Below, piece by piece: positions 57,053 through 64,000 of a stretch of DNA of 64,000 nt. Positions within the stretch are counted from its first letter, which is position 1. The number at the start of each line of letters is the position of its first letter. Below the pieces are notes generated by a model that was not told where the DNA came from, did not search any database, and saw only the letters and a program-made list of their open reading frames with translations. The position numbers were made by a program, and so were the translations under genes. Origin of the DNA: Natronomonas moolapensis 8.8.11 (GTDB lineage: Archaea > Halobacteriota > Halobacteria > Halobacteriales > Haloarculaceae); the NCBI RefSeq assembly GCF_000591055.1, contig NC_020388.1, forward strand, positions 806,001 through 870,000, read 5' to 3'.

Positions 57053-57834
57053 GGTTCCCACCGCCGCACGACGATTTCGACGTCCGCCGTCGCCGTCCCG
57101 TCCGGCACGGGGCCGGCCGTGTCGGAGCCGGATTCCATTCCGGCTTCGAGCCGATCGGCGAGTTCGGACGCCAGCCGTTCGTTGGCCTGCTTCGGCGACG
57201 CATCTGCGAGCGGCTCGGCGACGTCGACCCCGAGAACCGCAGCGAGCGATCGATACCGATCCGCCGTCCTCGACGCGACCCGGCGGTCGACGAGGCGAAT
57301 CCGGGTTCGCTCCGGGGGAAAAAGCCGATCGATGTACGCATCTGCGACGGCGGTCGCGAGCGACTCGGTCGAATCGACGCCCTCCGGGACCGCCATTCCG
57401 CTATCGACACTCAGTCGCGTCGCGGCCACGTCGGCCGTCGAGGGGGGCTTCGGGCCGACCGTGAGCCCCCCGGCGAGGGCCGCATCGGGGTACGGCCGCC
57501 AGCGGGCGGTGATCCGGACCCGACCCGTCGTCCGCCGCTCGACTGCCCGGCGGGTCGCGCCGGGGTACGTCGATTCGAGGAGCCGTTCCCCGTCGAGTGT
57601 CGCCGCGAGGACAGACGCCCGCGCGAGATGCTGTGCGAGCGTCCCGTGTGCGTCGTGATCGTTCGCGACCGGGACGGTCGCCGTCACCGCCCCAACCGAC
57701 GCTGCCGCCGGATCACCGTCGACCGTCGATCGCCAGTCGTCGTCAGGGACGGCGACGGCGAGCGTGCCGACCGCGACGCCGATCAACAACAGACAGATCG
57801 CGACGTCGAGGACGGTGCTCACGCCTCTGGCCAT
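57049..57834 (-). CDS. Pilin-like membrane protein (DUF7284-like)
   Basis: A 261-residue protein beginning MARGVSTVLDVAICLLLIGV. The Arg-Gly before a long hydrophobic stretch matches the class III (PibD-type) prepilin cleavage pattern. The ectodomain includes TVPVANDHDAHGTLAQHLAR and VADAYIDRLFPPERTRIRLV. It overlaps both neighbours by a few bases, so it is tightly coupled within the operon. It is probably a minor pilin or pilus-assembly protein. Confidence 0.75.
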   Translation of the reverse strand: MARGVSTVLDVAICLLLIGVAVGTLAVAVPDDDWRSTVDGDPAAASVGAVTATVPVANDHDAHGTLAQHLARASVLAATLDGERLLESTYPGATRRAVERRTTGRVRITARWRPYPDAALAGGLTVGPKPPSTADVAATRLSVDSGMAVPEGVDSTESLATAVADAYIDRLFPPERTRIRLVDRRVASRTADRYRSLAAVLGVDVAEPLADASPKQANERLASELADRLEAGMESGSDTAGPVPDGTATADVEIVVRRWEP

Positions 57835-58214
57835 ACGCACACCTCCAGAGTCCCCGGCCGAACGCGCCCCGGAGCGATCTGGACACTCACTCGCCGGCGG
57901 ACGCAGTCGGCGCTCGGTTCCAGCGTCGGACCATCGGCCCATGCCTCCGAGTCGCTCCGGAGCGTCGCGTTCGTGACGTATCCGTTCGGGCTGGCGGTGT
58001 CGACAGCGTCCCCGATCGGCGGTCGGATGACGCCCAACTCGGACGCCTCCTCGGCGAACCGATCGGCCGCGATGGGTGCCATCTCCGATTCGACCGTCAG
58101 CAAGGGCAGCGTCGAATCGAGGACACCGACGTACAGCGAGAGGCCGACACCGAGCGCGAACACCGCGACGAGCGCGGCGAGCGGCTCCGTCTGAGCCTTA
58201 TCCGGCGAGGACAA
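57819..58214 (-). CDS. Short pilin-like protein (DUF7285-like)
   Basis: A 131-residue protein. The best start is TTG at 58214, giving LSSPDKAQTEPLAALVAVFA; the frame extends further up without family character. The sequence Lys-Ala before QTEPLAALVAVFALGVGLS again resembles a class III prepilin site, with the conserved Glu a few residues in. Six or so strands follow, and a Cys pair (DCVRRRVSVQI and LEVCVWPEA) may form a disulfide. Overlaps with both neighbours indicate coupling. Confidence 0.68.
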   Translation of the reverse strand: MSSPDKAQTEPLAALVAVFALGVGLSLYVGVLDSTLPLLTVESEMAPIAADRFAEEASELGVIRPPIGDAVDTASPNGYVTNATLRSDSEAWADGPTLEPSADCVRRRVSVQIAPGRVRPGTLEVCVWPEA

Positions 58215-58665
58215 CGTCCGTTCCCTCCCAGTCGATCCGCCTGACGACGAGCCGGTCGGCGCCCTGCCACTGTGGTTTCGCCGCCCGGGCATGCCGTACG
58301 GCTCGCTCGAACTCGGCGGGCGTCCGGAACGCCCGTTCCGGGGGGTCGCCCCTGAGTGTCGCCCGGAGTTCCGGGTCGTCGAGGACCGGGACGACAGGGC
58401 CGTAGCCGAACGCGGCGTGTTCGGTGCCGCCCGGCCCGCGAAGCGACACCGAATCCGACCCGATCCGCACCGCCTCGGCGTTCGACAGCGGATGCTTGCC
58501 GACGGCGGCGTGTTCGCTCGCGGCGACGCCGTCGACCGTCCGGGCCGCCCCCGAGGCGTCCGGCGGAACCGCAGACGGAAGGGCGGTTACGGCCCCGACG
58601 GCGGTGCTGCTGACGATCGCCAACCCGATCCAGACGTACCACGCATCCAGCGGCGGTCCGAACAT
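58198..58665 (-). CDS. Pilus-operon membrane protein (DUF7283-like)
   Basis: A 155-residue protein with one N-terminal membrane helix, DAWYVWIGLAIVSSTAVGAV, and a small soluble domain with SDSVSLRGPGGTEHAAFGYG. The start ATG is 23 bp after a TATA box that includes the stop codon of the upstream gene, so it may begin a sub-operon of the pilin-like genes. Function unknown. Confidence 0.72.
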   Translation of the reverse strand: MFGPPLDAWYVWIGLAIVSSTAVGAVTALPSAVPPDASGAARTVDGVAASEHAAVGKHPLSNAEAVRIGSDSVSLRGPGGTEHAAFGYGPVVPVLDDPELRATLRGDPPERAFRTPAEFERAVRHARAAKPQWQGADRLVVRRIDWEGTDVVLAG

Positions 58666-58688
58666 GGGCGGTCTGGTCCCGTTATCAG

Positions 58689-58696
58689 TTATAAAC
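58689..58696 (-). promoter_or_regulatory. Internal TATA box of the pilus operon (pilin-like genes)
   Basis: TTTATAAC on the minus strand, 23 bp before the start at 58665. The first bases are also the TAA stop of the secretion platform gene. It could drive the four downstream genes separately. Confidence 0.5.
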
Positions 58697-60377
58697 CCCC
58701 GGAAACGGCCGACGTCGCGAAGACCGCGAGGAGGAACGTCACCGTCGCGGTACAGAGCGCGATGCCGACCCGGTAACCGACGGTCGCCCGGTCGAGCCCG
58801 CGCTGGAGCCCCGTCGAAAGCCCCGTCAGGACCGCCGCCATAAGGAAGACGTAGACGCCGACGGCGATTCCGAGGCCAGCCGTCTCGGGAGCGCTGCCGT
58901 TCAGCGCCTCCGTCGTCCCGACGCTGTCGGCGAGCGCGACCGTCGCGCCGCCGACGAGCGGACCGAAGAACGCCGCGGTGTTCGAAAGCGTCGACGTCAC
59001 TCGGCCGAGATCCTGTTTTGCGTCCCGCTCAACGCGGCGGAGCTCGTCGAGGTGATCCGCCGTCTCGACGAGCGCCCTGCCTGCTGGCGCCCCCGTTCCG
59101 GCGGCCATGCCGAGCAACCGGGCGGTGCTCTCGGCCCGCTGGCTCGGTAGATCCTCGAGGGCGCCGTGTTCGCCGACGAACGCCGCCTCGACGCCGACGC
59201 GGAGCTGTCGCTGACGCCTGGCAGCCGAGCGGAACGCTCCGCCGACGATCCCCTCCAGCTCCCCGGCCGCGTCCGCAACCGCCTGTTCGACGGCGATCCC
59301 GTCGGAGACGCGGCGGCCGACGAGATACAGCGCATCGGAGAGCCCCGATTCTAGTTCGTCGGTCCGTTTCCGGACGGCGACCACCGGACGATACCGGACG
59401 ACGAGGGCGGATCCGACCCCTACACCGACCGCGGTGAGCGCCACCGTCCATCTCGGGAGAAGCGTCCGTGCCGCGACGGCGCCGACGAGACCGGAGCCGA
59501 CCCCCGCAGCGACGTACACCGCCGGACTGGACGCGACTTCGCTGTCGATCGGTGCCGGCGGGAACGCCACAGGACGGTTCGCGAGCAGCCAGCCGCTCCC
59601 GCAGAGCAGCCCAGCGGGGAGGACGAAGTCGTACACGCCGACGATCGCCGGCAGCGTCGCCTCGACGCCCGCCGCGCCCGCGGCCGGCAACACGCTGACG
59701 AGCGCGAGCGGGAGGAGGACGCCGAAGGCGTACATCGCCGTCGACGGTCCCCGGAGCGAGTCGGCGGCCTCCGTGGCACGATCCCGCGTTCCGTCCAGGA
59801 TCGTCTCCATCGCGCGACCGAGCGCCCGGTCGCGCTCGCCCTCGGGGGCGTCGGCAGCGGCCTCGACGAGGGTCAGCGACCGATACAGCGCCGGGAACCG
59901 CCCGCGCCAGGCTTCGGCGAACGCACCGAGTCCAGACGCTGGCGTCCCGCGAGCGCGCCCGACGTGGTCGGCGAGGCGACTCCCGAGTCGCCCCTCCGTC
60001 CCGGCGGCGAAGGCGGCCGCTTCCTCGGCCGCGGGCGCGATCCGCATCCGAAGGACGGCGCGGCTGACGATCGTCGGTGCGGTGCCGAGCGTCCGGCTCT
60101 GTCGGGCGTTGGCGACCGCGAGAACACCACCGCGGGCGAGGACCGTCGCTCCGGAGCCGACGCCCACCGCGGCGACAAGCAGCGAGGGCCGACCCAGTCC
60201 GATCGCCACCGCCCCGAGACAGAGGCCGACGACGACTCCGACGCCGTCGGCCGCGGCGGCGAGCGTTCGAGGGTCCCCCTCGAGGAACGGCGCGACCGCC
60301 CGCATCGACGCGGGCGTCGAGTTGCGCGGCGACAACGCCGCCAGCGCACGGATCGGCCGAGCCTGATCGAGCGCCAC
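58689..60377 (-). CDS. Type II secretion system F (TadB/TadC)-like membrane protein
   Basis: A 562-residue protein with two T2SF-like halves, each with a cytoplasmic helical domain followed by membrane helices. The first half has LGTAPTIVSRAVLRMRIAPA and VLLPLALVSVLPAAGAAGVE. The second has LSDALYLVGRRVSDGIAVEQ and SNTAAFFGPLVGGATVALAD. This is the TadB/TadC-like or PilC-like platform that works with the ATPase encoded 5 bp upstream. Start is GTG at 60377. Confidence 0.83.
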   Translation of the reverse strand: MALDQARPIRALAALSPRNSTPASMRAVAPFLEGDPRTLAAAADGVGVVVGLCLGAVAIGLGRPSLLVAAVGVGSGATVLARGGVLAVANARQSRTLGTAPTIVSRAVLRMRIAPAAEEAAAFAAGTEGRLGSRLADHVGRARGTPASGLGAFAEAWRGRFPALYRSLTLVEAAADAPEGERDRALGRAMETILDGTRDRATEAADSLRGPSTAMYAFGVLLPLALVSVLPAAGAAGVEATLPAIVGVYDFVLPAGLLCGSGWLLANRPVAFPPAPIDSEVASSPAVYVAAGVGSGLVGAVAARTLLPRWTVALTAVGVGVGSALVVRYRPVVAVRKRTDELESGLSDALYLVGRRVSDGIAVEQAVADAAGELEGIVGGAFRSAARRQRQLRVGVEAAFVGEHGALEDLPSQRAESTARLLGMAAGTGAPAGRALVETADHLDELRRVERDAKQDLGRVTSTLSNTAAFFGPLVGGATVALADSVGTTEALNGSAPETAGLGIAVGVYVFLMAAVLTGLSTGLQRGLDRATVGYRVGIALCTATVTFLLAVFATSAVSGGL

Positions 60378-60382
60378 GGCGC

Positions 60383-62164
60383 TCAGACCTCCAGTTCGGC
60401 CGTTCGGTTGTGGATCGCTGATTCGACGTCGGCGGCGGTCTCGGTCGGCGTCGAGAGCTCCTCGAGCAGCCGGCTGTCGGCCACGCGAAGCGTCCTCGAA
60501 TCGGCGTCGTACAGCAGCTCGAAGCCGACCCCGTCGGGGGACCGCCGAACGGACTCGATCGCGCGGACCCGTCGCCGTCTCGATCCGCCGTCCTCGTAGG
60601 CTTCCAAGGTCACGACGAGGTCCGTGTCCGCGAACGCCGACTCGGCGACGCCGAGGTCGGTGACGACGCGCTCTTTGACCGACTCGCCCCCGCCGCCGTG
60701 AATCGTCCCGAGCACCGTTCCGTCGGCCGCACCGACCCGCATTGCCTCGTAGAGCACCTTCGCCTCCTCGCCGCGAACCTCGCCGACGACCAACGCCCCG
60801 TCGCCGAGCCGAAGCGCCGTCCGGAGCGCCTCGGTCGCGGTGATCGACGCGCCGTCCCCGGTCGTCACGCGGAGCGGCTGGACGTCGCGGCCGTCACTCT
60901 GGAGCTCCGAAACCGGAAGTTCGGGTGTATCCTCGATGGCGACTGTCCGGACGTCGGGGGGAATCTCCCACAGAAGCGCCCCGAGCAGTGTCGTCTTGCC
61001 GGCCCCCCGCGAGCCGGCTAACAGCGTCGCAGCGCCGCGTTTGGTCGTCACAGAGAGAAACGCCGCGATCGACGCCGGGAGCGTCCCGTTGTCGACGAGG
61101 TCGGCGATCCGGAACGCCTCCTCGTCGTGGGCCCGGAACGTGAACCCGGTCCCGTCGCTCACTGGGTCGGTGACCCCGGCGATCCGAACCCGTCTACCGC
61201 CGGCGTCCGCGGTCGCGTCGAGCGTCGGGCTGGCCTGCGAAAACGCCCGCCCGCTCGACCGTCGGAACCGCGACGACAGCGCGGCGACGCCGTCCTCAGT
61301 GAGTCTGACGTTCGTCCGGAGCGTCTCGCCGCCACAGCGGACTCGAATTGGGTTCTCGGTGACGGGGGCGGTCGCGAACGCGTCGGTCACGTCCGGGTCA
61401 GCAAAGCAGTCCTCGAGGACCCCGAGTCCACGGGTATGCTTGCCGAGGGCGGCGGTCAACGTCTCGACCGGCTGTCCGGGGTCGGCGACCGACCTGACCG
61501 CCCGAGCGGGCGCGCGCTCGCCCCCTTCGATCGCGCCGCGGGCCAGCCGACCGTGTGCCGCGGCGAGCGTCGCGGTGTCCGCCGGGTCGAGACGGTGTTC
61601 GGCCGGCGTGAGGTGGTACGTCCCCATTTCAGTGGCCTCGTAGCGGCGGACGACCGCGCCAGTCTCGAGCTCGTAGCGGTCCCGTAACGTCGCTCCGACT
61701 GGGGGGCGCGTTGCGACGCGGGATTCCGCGACCGTCGGCCCGATCTGCGGGCGCAGTGCCGTTCGGTAGTCGCTCCCGAGGAAGGCCGCCAACCCGGTCT
61801 GGGCGACGAGCTCCGCGACCGGGCCGTTCCGCCCGGCCGCTGCCTGTGCCGCCCCGAGCGGGTCCGCCCGAGCGCGGTCGGCGAGCGCCTCGTCGTGAAA
61901 CGACGCGGCGTCGGCGAAGCGGCCGGCGGCGACGAGGAAGCCGGCAGCACCGTCCTCGTAGGCCCGTTCGAACCCGTCCGACCGCGTCCGAACCGATTCG
62001 ACGTCGCGCCGTTCGAGCGCTTCGACGACGGTCCGGCGGCAGGCCGGTTCCTCGCTGAGCCGCCCGCCGCCGGGGCACTCGTCGCTCTCGACGGAGAGGC
62101 GGTCGGCATCGAACGTCGACTCACAGCGACAGTCCTCCTCCGATGACAGCAGTCGGGCGAACAC
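60383..62164 (-). CDS. Type II/IV secretion (TadA/PilT family) ATPase
   Basis: A 593-residue assembly ATPase. A Cys-containing N-terminal region (EEDCRCEST, DECPGGG, EPACRR) may bind a metal. The family N2 domain follows, then GFTFRAHDEEAFRIADLVDN. Walker A is LLAGSRGAGKTTLLGALLWE (about 375), the Asp box VAIEDTPELPV, Walker B LVVGEVRGEEAKVLYEAM, and the His box GTVLGTIHGGGGESV. It powers assembly of the pilus-like machine. An internal TATA 23 bp upstream of the ATG suggests its own promoter. Confidence 0.9.
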   Translation of the reverse strand: MFARLLSSEEDCRCESTFDADRLSVESDECPGGGRLSEEPACRRTVVEALERRDVESVRTRSDGFERAYEDGAAGFLVAAGRFADAASFHDEALADRARADPLGAAQAAAGRNGPVAELVAQTGLAAFLGSDYRTALRPQIGPTVAESRVATRPPVGATLRDRYELETGAVVRRYEATEMGTYHLTPAEHRLDPADTATLAAAHGRLARGAIEGGERAPARAVRSVADPGQPVETLTAALGKHTRGLGVLEDCFADPDVTDAFATAPVTENPIRVRCGGETLRTNVRLTEDGVAALSSRFRRSSGRAFSQASPTLDATADAGGRRVRIAGVTDPVSDGTGFTFRAHDEEAFRIADLVDNGTLPASIAAFLSVTTKRGAATLLAGSRGAGKTTLLGALLWEIPPDVRTVAIEDTPELPVSELQSDGRDVQPLRVTTGDGASITATEALRTALRLGDGALVVGEVRGEEAKVLYEAMRVGAADGTVLGTIHGGGGESVKERVVTDLGVAESAFADTDLVVTLEAYEDGGSRRRRVRAIESVRRSPDGVGFELLYDADSRTLRVADSRLLEELSTPTETAADVESAIHNRTAELEV

Positions 62165-62618
62165 GGGGCGTCTGGCCGCGCGTTCGTATATAAACCCTCT
62201 CCCGGCCGACCCGGAGCCGAACCACGGCGGCCCCGTCGGTCCGAACCAACGCTAGCCGGACTCGCGCTCGATCGGTGAGGATCGCCGGGTCGTCGATGCG
62301 GACCGGGACCGCGACATCGATTGTCACGTTACGGCCGACAGAGGACTCCCACCGCAGGCTGTCGTCCGCGATCCGGAGCCGACCGGGCTCGGCGAACGTC
62401 GGCTCGGGCGGTTCGAGTGCGACGGTCGTCGCGGCCGGATCCCGCCCTGGCGCGACGGGATCGTTCTCGGCCGCGAGCCGTTCGGCGGCGTCGCGCAGCC
62501 GTTCGAGCTCCTCGGTGGCGAGCGCGGCGCTTCGCTCCCGGTCGGCGTGCTCGACGCTCGGCATCACGAGGCCGAATATCGCCGCAGCCAACGCGACGGC
62601 GAGGACGACGCGGATCAC
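62121..62618 (-). CDS. Pilus-operon membrane protein (DUF7311-like)
   Basis: A 165-residue protein with an N-terminal hydrophobic segment, MIRVVLAVALAAAIFGLVMP, then a helix HADRERSAALATEELERLRD and a beta-rich C-terminal domain. It resembles the pseudopilin plan of one long helix plus a small sheet. It overlaps the ATPase gene by 44 bp and the upstream gene by 4 bp (ATGA). Its role in the complex is unknown. Confidence 0.75.
   Translation of the reverse strand: MIRVVLAVALAAAIFGLVMPSVEHADRERSAALATEELERLRDAAERLAAENDPVAPGRDPAATTVALEPPEPTFAEPGRLRIADDSLRWESSVGRNVTIDVAVPVRIDDPAILTDRARVRLALVRTDGAAVVRLRVGRERVYIRTRGQTPRVRPTAVIGGGLSL
62187..62194 (-). promoter_or_regulatory. Internal TATA box before the secretion ATPase gene
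   Basis: TTTATATA on the minus strand, 23 bp before the ATPase ATG at 62164 and inside the end of the previous gene. The spacing fits a leaderless archaeal promoter. Confidence 0.5.
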
Positions 62619-63109
62619 AACCGTTCGCGAAGCCGTTCGAGGGGCGTCGGGCGGTCGCTGGACCGGCCGTCGGCCGCGGACGCCGAGGCCTCTCCGGACT
62701 CGACGTCCGGTTCGGACCCGAACACCGGGGCAGGATCGGACCTGCCGGCGTCTTCGCCGCCGCCATCGGGGGCCGAGCCGGCACCGTGGCGGAACCGGCC
62801 TGGGGCGACGTTTCGCTCGACGGCTTCGGCCTTCCGGAGAGCGCGGTCGGCCCGCAGTTCGATCTCCTCGTTGACCGCCCGGACGGACCCGACGTAGCCG
62901 CGCAACGCCTGTACCGCCGCCTCGAGTTCGACGACCCGCGACTCCAGCTCGTCGATCCGGTTGGCCCGCTCGATCGGTTCCTCCTCCGAGAGCGCCCGTT
63001 CGACGGCTTCGAGCCGCCGCTTGAGCGTCTCGCGGTCGTGGTCGATCCCGGCCGGGGACGGATCGCCGTCAGTCGAGGGGGGATCGCGGTCGGTGTTGGT
63101 CGGGGGCAT
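62615..63109 (-). CDS. Coiled-coil protein heading the pilus operon (DUF7310-like)
   Basis: A 164-residue soluble protein. An acidic head (MPPTNTDRDPPSTDGDPSPA) is followed by a long coiled coil (about 22-100), with DRETLKRRLEAVERALSEEE and IDELESRVVELEAAVQALRG. A Gly/Ser/Asp-rich tail ends in DRPTPLERLRERL. It is the first gene of the nine-kilobase operon and may be a cytoplasmic scaffold or regulator of the ATPase. Confidence 0.76.
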   Translation of the reverse strand: MPPTNTDRDPPSTDGDPSPAGIDHDRETLKRRLEAVERALSEEEPIERANRIDELESRVVELEAAVQALRGYVGSVRAVNEEIELRADRALRKAEAVERNVAPGRFRHGAGSAPDGGGEDAGRSDPAPVFGSEPDVESGEASASAADGRSSDRPTPLERLRERL

Positions 63110-63130
63110 ACCGCGAGCTGGCTCGCCATC

Positions 63131-63140
63131 GTTTATAAAC
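63131..63140 (-). promoter_or_regulatory. TATA box of the pilus operon
   Basis: GTTTATAAAC, a perfect palindrome, lies 22 bp before the ATG at 63109. The right end of a TnpB element begins only 9 bp further upstream, so the usual BRE and upstream region of this promoter may be partly supplied by the element. Confidence 0.6.
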
Positions 63141-63149
63141 CACCGGGCG

Positions 63150-64000
63150 TGACATCCTCCCCGCCGTGAACGGCGGGGCTTCCCACACGGTGAGAATCCG
63201 GTAGGCAGGTTTCAGTCCGAAAACGCCGAGAGCGTCATCTGTCCGGTTCTCGGACTCGTCTCTCGGTGAACTGTGGCGCTGTCACAGGCGCTCCTATCCC
63301 GAGGCGAGTCATCGCGTCCGGGTTCCCAACGGACGCTTTCTCCCCACGGGTTAGCGCGACCGGCGATGTTCGCCGCCGCGTTGATGTCTGCTTGGAACTC
63401 CGATACGTGGCAGTCCTCGTGCGGACACACAAACTCCGCTTGCTGACTCCGCCGGCCGAGACGACCGCAGGCGTGGCACGTCTGCGAGGTGTACGCCGCG
63501 TTGACGTACTCGACGCGAATCCCTGCCTCGGCCGCTTTGTCTTCGATTCGGCCCTGTAGCCGGGCAAACGCCCATGAGTGCAAACGCCGATTCATGAGTT
63601 TGCCGTAATCCAGCGATTCGCGGATGTACGACAGGTCTTCGAGAACGATAACGGGATTCTCGAAGGACTCGGCGTACTCGACGGCCTGCCGAGACGCTTT
63701 CTCGACGATATCTGTGAGCGCGTTCTGGTAGTGGTCGAATCGCTCGTCGATCCGCCACTCCGAAGCATCGCGCTCTTGAAGCCGTTGCAGTGTGGTGTGC
63801 ATTTCTTTGCGGAGGTGTCGCGCTCGACTGCCGCTGACGAGCATCGGCTTCCGTGGTGCGTCGCGTTTGAGGGCACAGCCCGTGATCAACGCGCTCTCAC
63901 CGACGTCGAAACCGATGTATGTCTCGTCGTCCGAGTCGGTCGGTTCTTCGACCGGGTATTCGACGGTGACGTGCAACTCCCACGACGTGCGGTGTCGCTG
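63150..64000 (-). mobile_element. IS200/IS605-type TnpB element, right part (continues beyond window)
   Basis: The right end starts TGACATCCTCC at 63150 and forms the hairpin CCCCGCCG-TGAA-CGGCGGGG (63159-63178). tnpB follows on the minus strand and runs off the window. The 5' end, the left end and any tnpA lie outside, so the type cannot be settled. The terminal hairpin plus the GGATGTCA end are typical of haloarchaeal elements of this family. Confidence 0.8.
63212..64000 (-). CDS. tnpB: TnpB RNA-guided endonuclease, C-terminal part
   Basis: 263 codons are visible; the frame is open to the window edge, so the N-terminal part lies outside. The three RuvC residues are present: Asp in YIGFDVGESA, Glu in VIVLEDLSYI and Asp in FQADINAAANIA. 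A zinc finger has CHAC and a CPHEDCH pair. Unlike the TnpB at 9075-10454 it keeps the canonical RuvC-II Glu, so the two belong to different subfamilies. The tail (CDSATVHRETSPRTGQMTLS) is typical of haloarchaeal IS1341-type TnpB. Confidence 0.9.
   Translation of the reverse strand, partial: QRHRTSWELHVTVEYPVEEPTDSDDETYIGFDVGESALITGCALKRDAPRKPMLVSGSRARHLRKEMHTTLQRLQERDASEWRIDERFDHYQNALTDIVEKASRQAVEYAESFENPVIVLEDLSYIRESLDYGKLMNRRLHSWAFARLQGRIEDKAAEAGIRVEYVNAAYTSQTCHACGRLGRRSQQAEFVCPHEDCHVSEFQADINAAANIAGRANPWGESVRWEPGRDDSPRDRSACDSATVHRETSPRTGQMTLSAFSD

Overview
The window is chromosomal DNA of an extremely halophilic archaeon (class Halobacteria). It is GC-rich, its proteins are very acidic, several genes look leaderless with a TATA box about 20-30 bp upstream of the start, and its informational and metabolic genes are haloarchaeal: RNA polymerase subunit P, L37Ae, KEOPS Pcc1, archaeal TruD and Pth2, MptA, RibL, JAMM protease, SecD/SecF, halocyanin and DUF2298. 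I cannot name the genus. I see no CRISPR array and no rRNA, and only one tRNA (initiator Met).

Layout. 1-2482 is an accessory segment of lower GC: two zinc-ribbon membrane proteins, the truncated end of a lost gene, and an IS6-type insertion sequence without target duplication. 2498-5611 carries an SDR oxidoreductase, a flippase-like membrane protein and a family 2 glycosyltransferase. 5694-6149 holds a 65-residue protein preceded by a hairpin-rich stretch with its own TATA box, a candidate structured RNA. 6393-11364 has a short GlpA-like dehydrogenase, a 2Fe-2S ferredoxin, and a selenium-binding protein (SBP56/methanethiol oxidase) gene cut exactly in frame by a TnpB-only IS200/IS605 element. 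That element also carries a tiny divergent gene resembling a ribbon-helix-helix protein.

11521-43217 is mostly core genome: threonyl-tRNA synthetase, a KaiC-like ATPase, NAD kinase, MptA, a thioredoxin/DUF255 protein, SecF-SecD, halocyanin, a CDP-alcohol phosphatidyltransferase, PEP carboxylase, a phospholipase D-like secreted protein, a RecJ-like nuclease, JAMM protease with FAD synthase, two GT4 glycosyltransferases with a flavin oxidoreductase, and several haloarchaeal DUF families. One of these, a membrane protein at 41093-41959, has a strikingly AT-rich core between GC-rich ends. The initiator tRNA lies at 43143-43217.

43300-54118 contains a GtrA/glycosyltransferase/DUF2298 surface-sugar group, the compact translation operon L37Ae-RpoP-Pcc1, DUF2103, TruD and Pth2 with an Old Yellow Enzyme gene between them, a GT81-like synthase and an epimerase. 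54164-63109 is one long minus-strand operon for a pilus-like secretion machine: coiled-coil protein, small membrane protein, secretion ATPase, TadB/TadC-like platform, and four membrane-anchored proteins, three with prepilin-like N-termini, the last of 962 residues. A second TnpB element runs off the right edge. Its right end lies just upstream of the pilus promoter, on the same strand.
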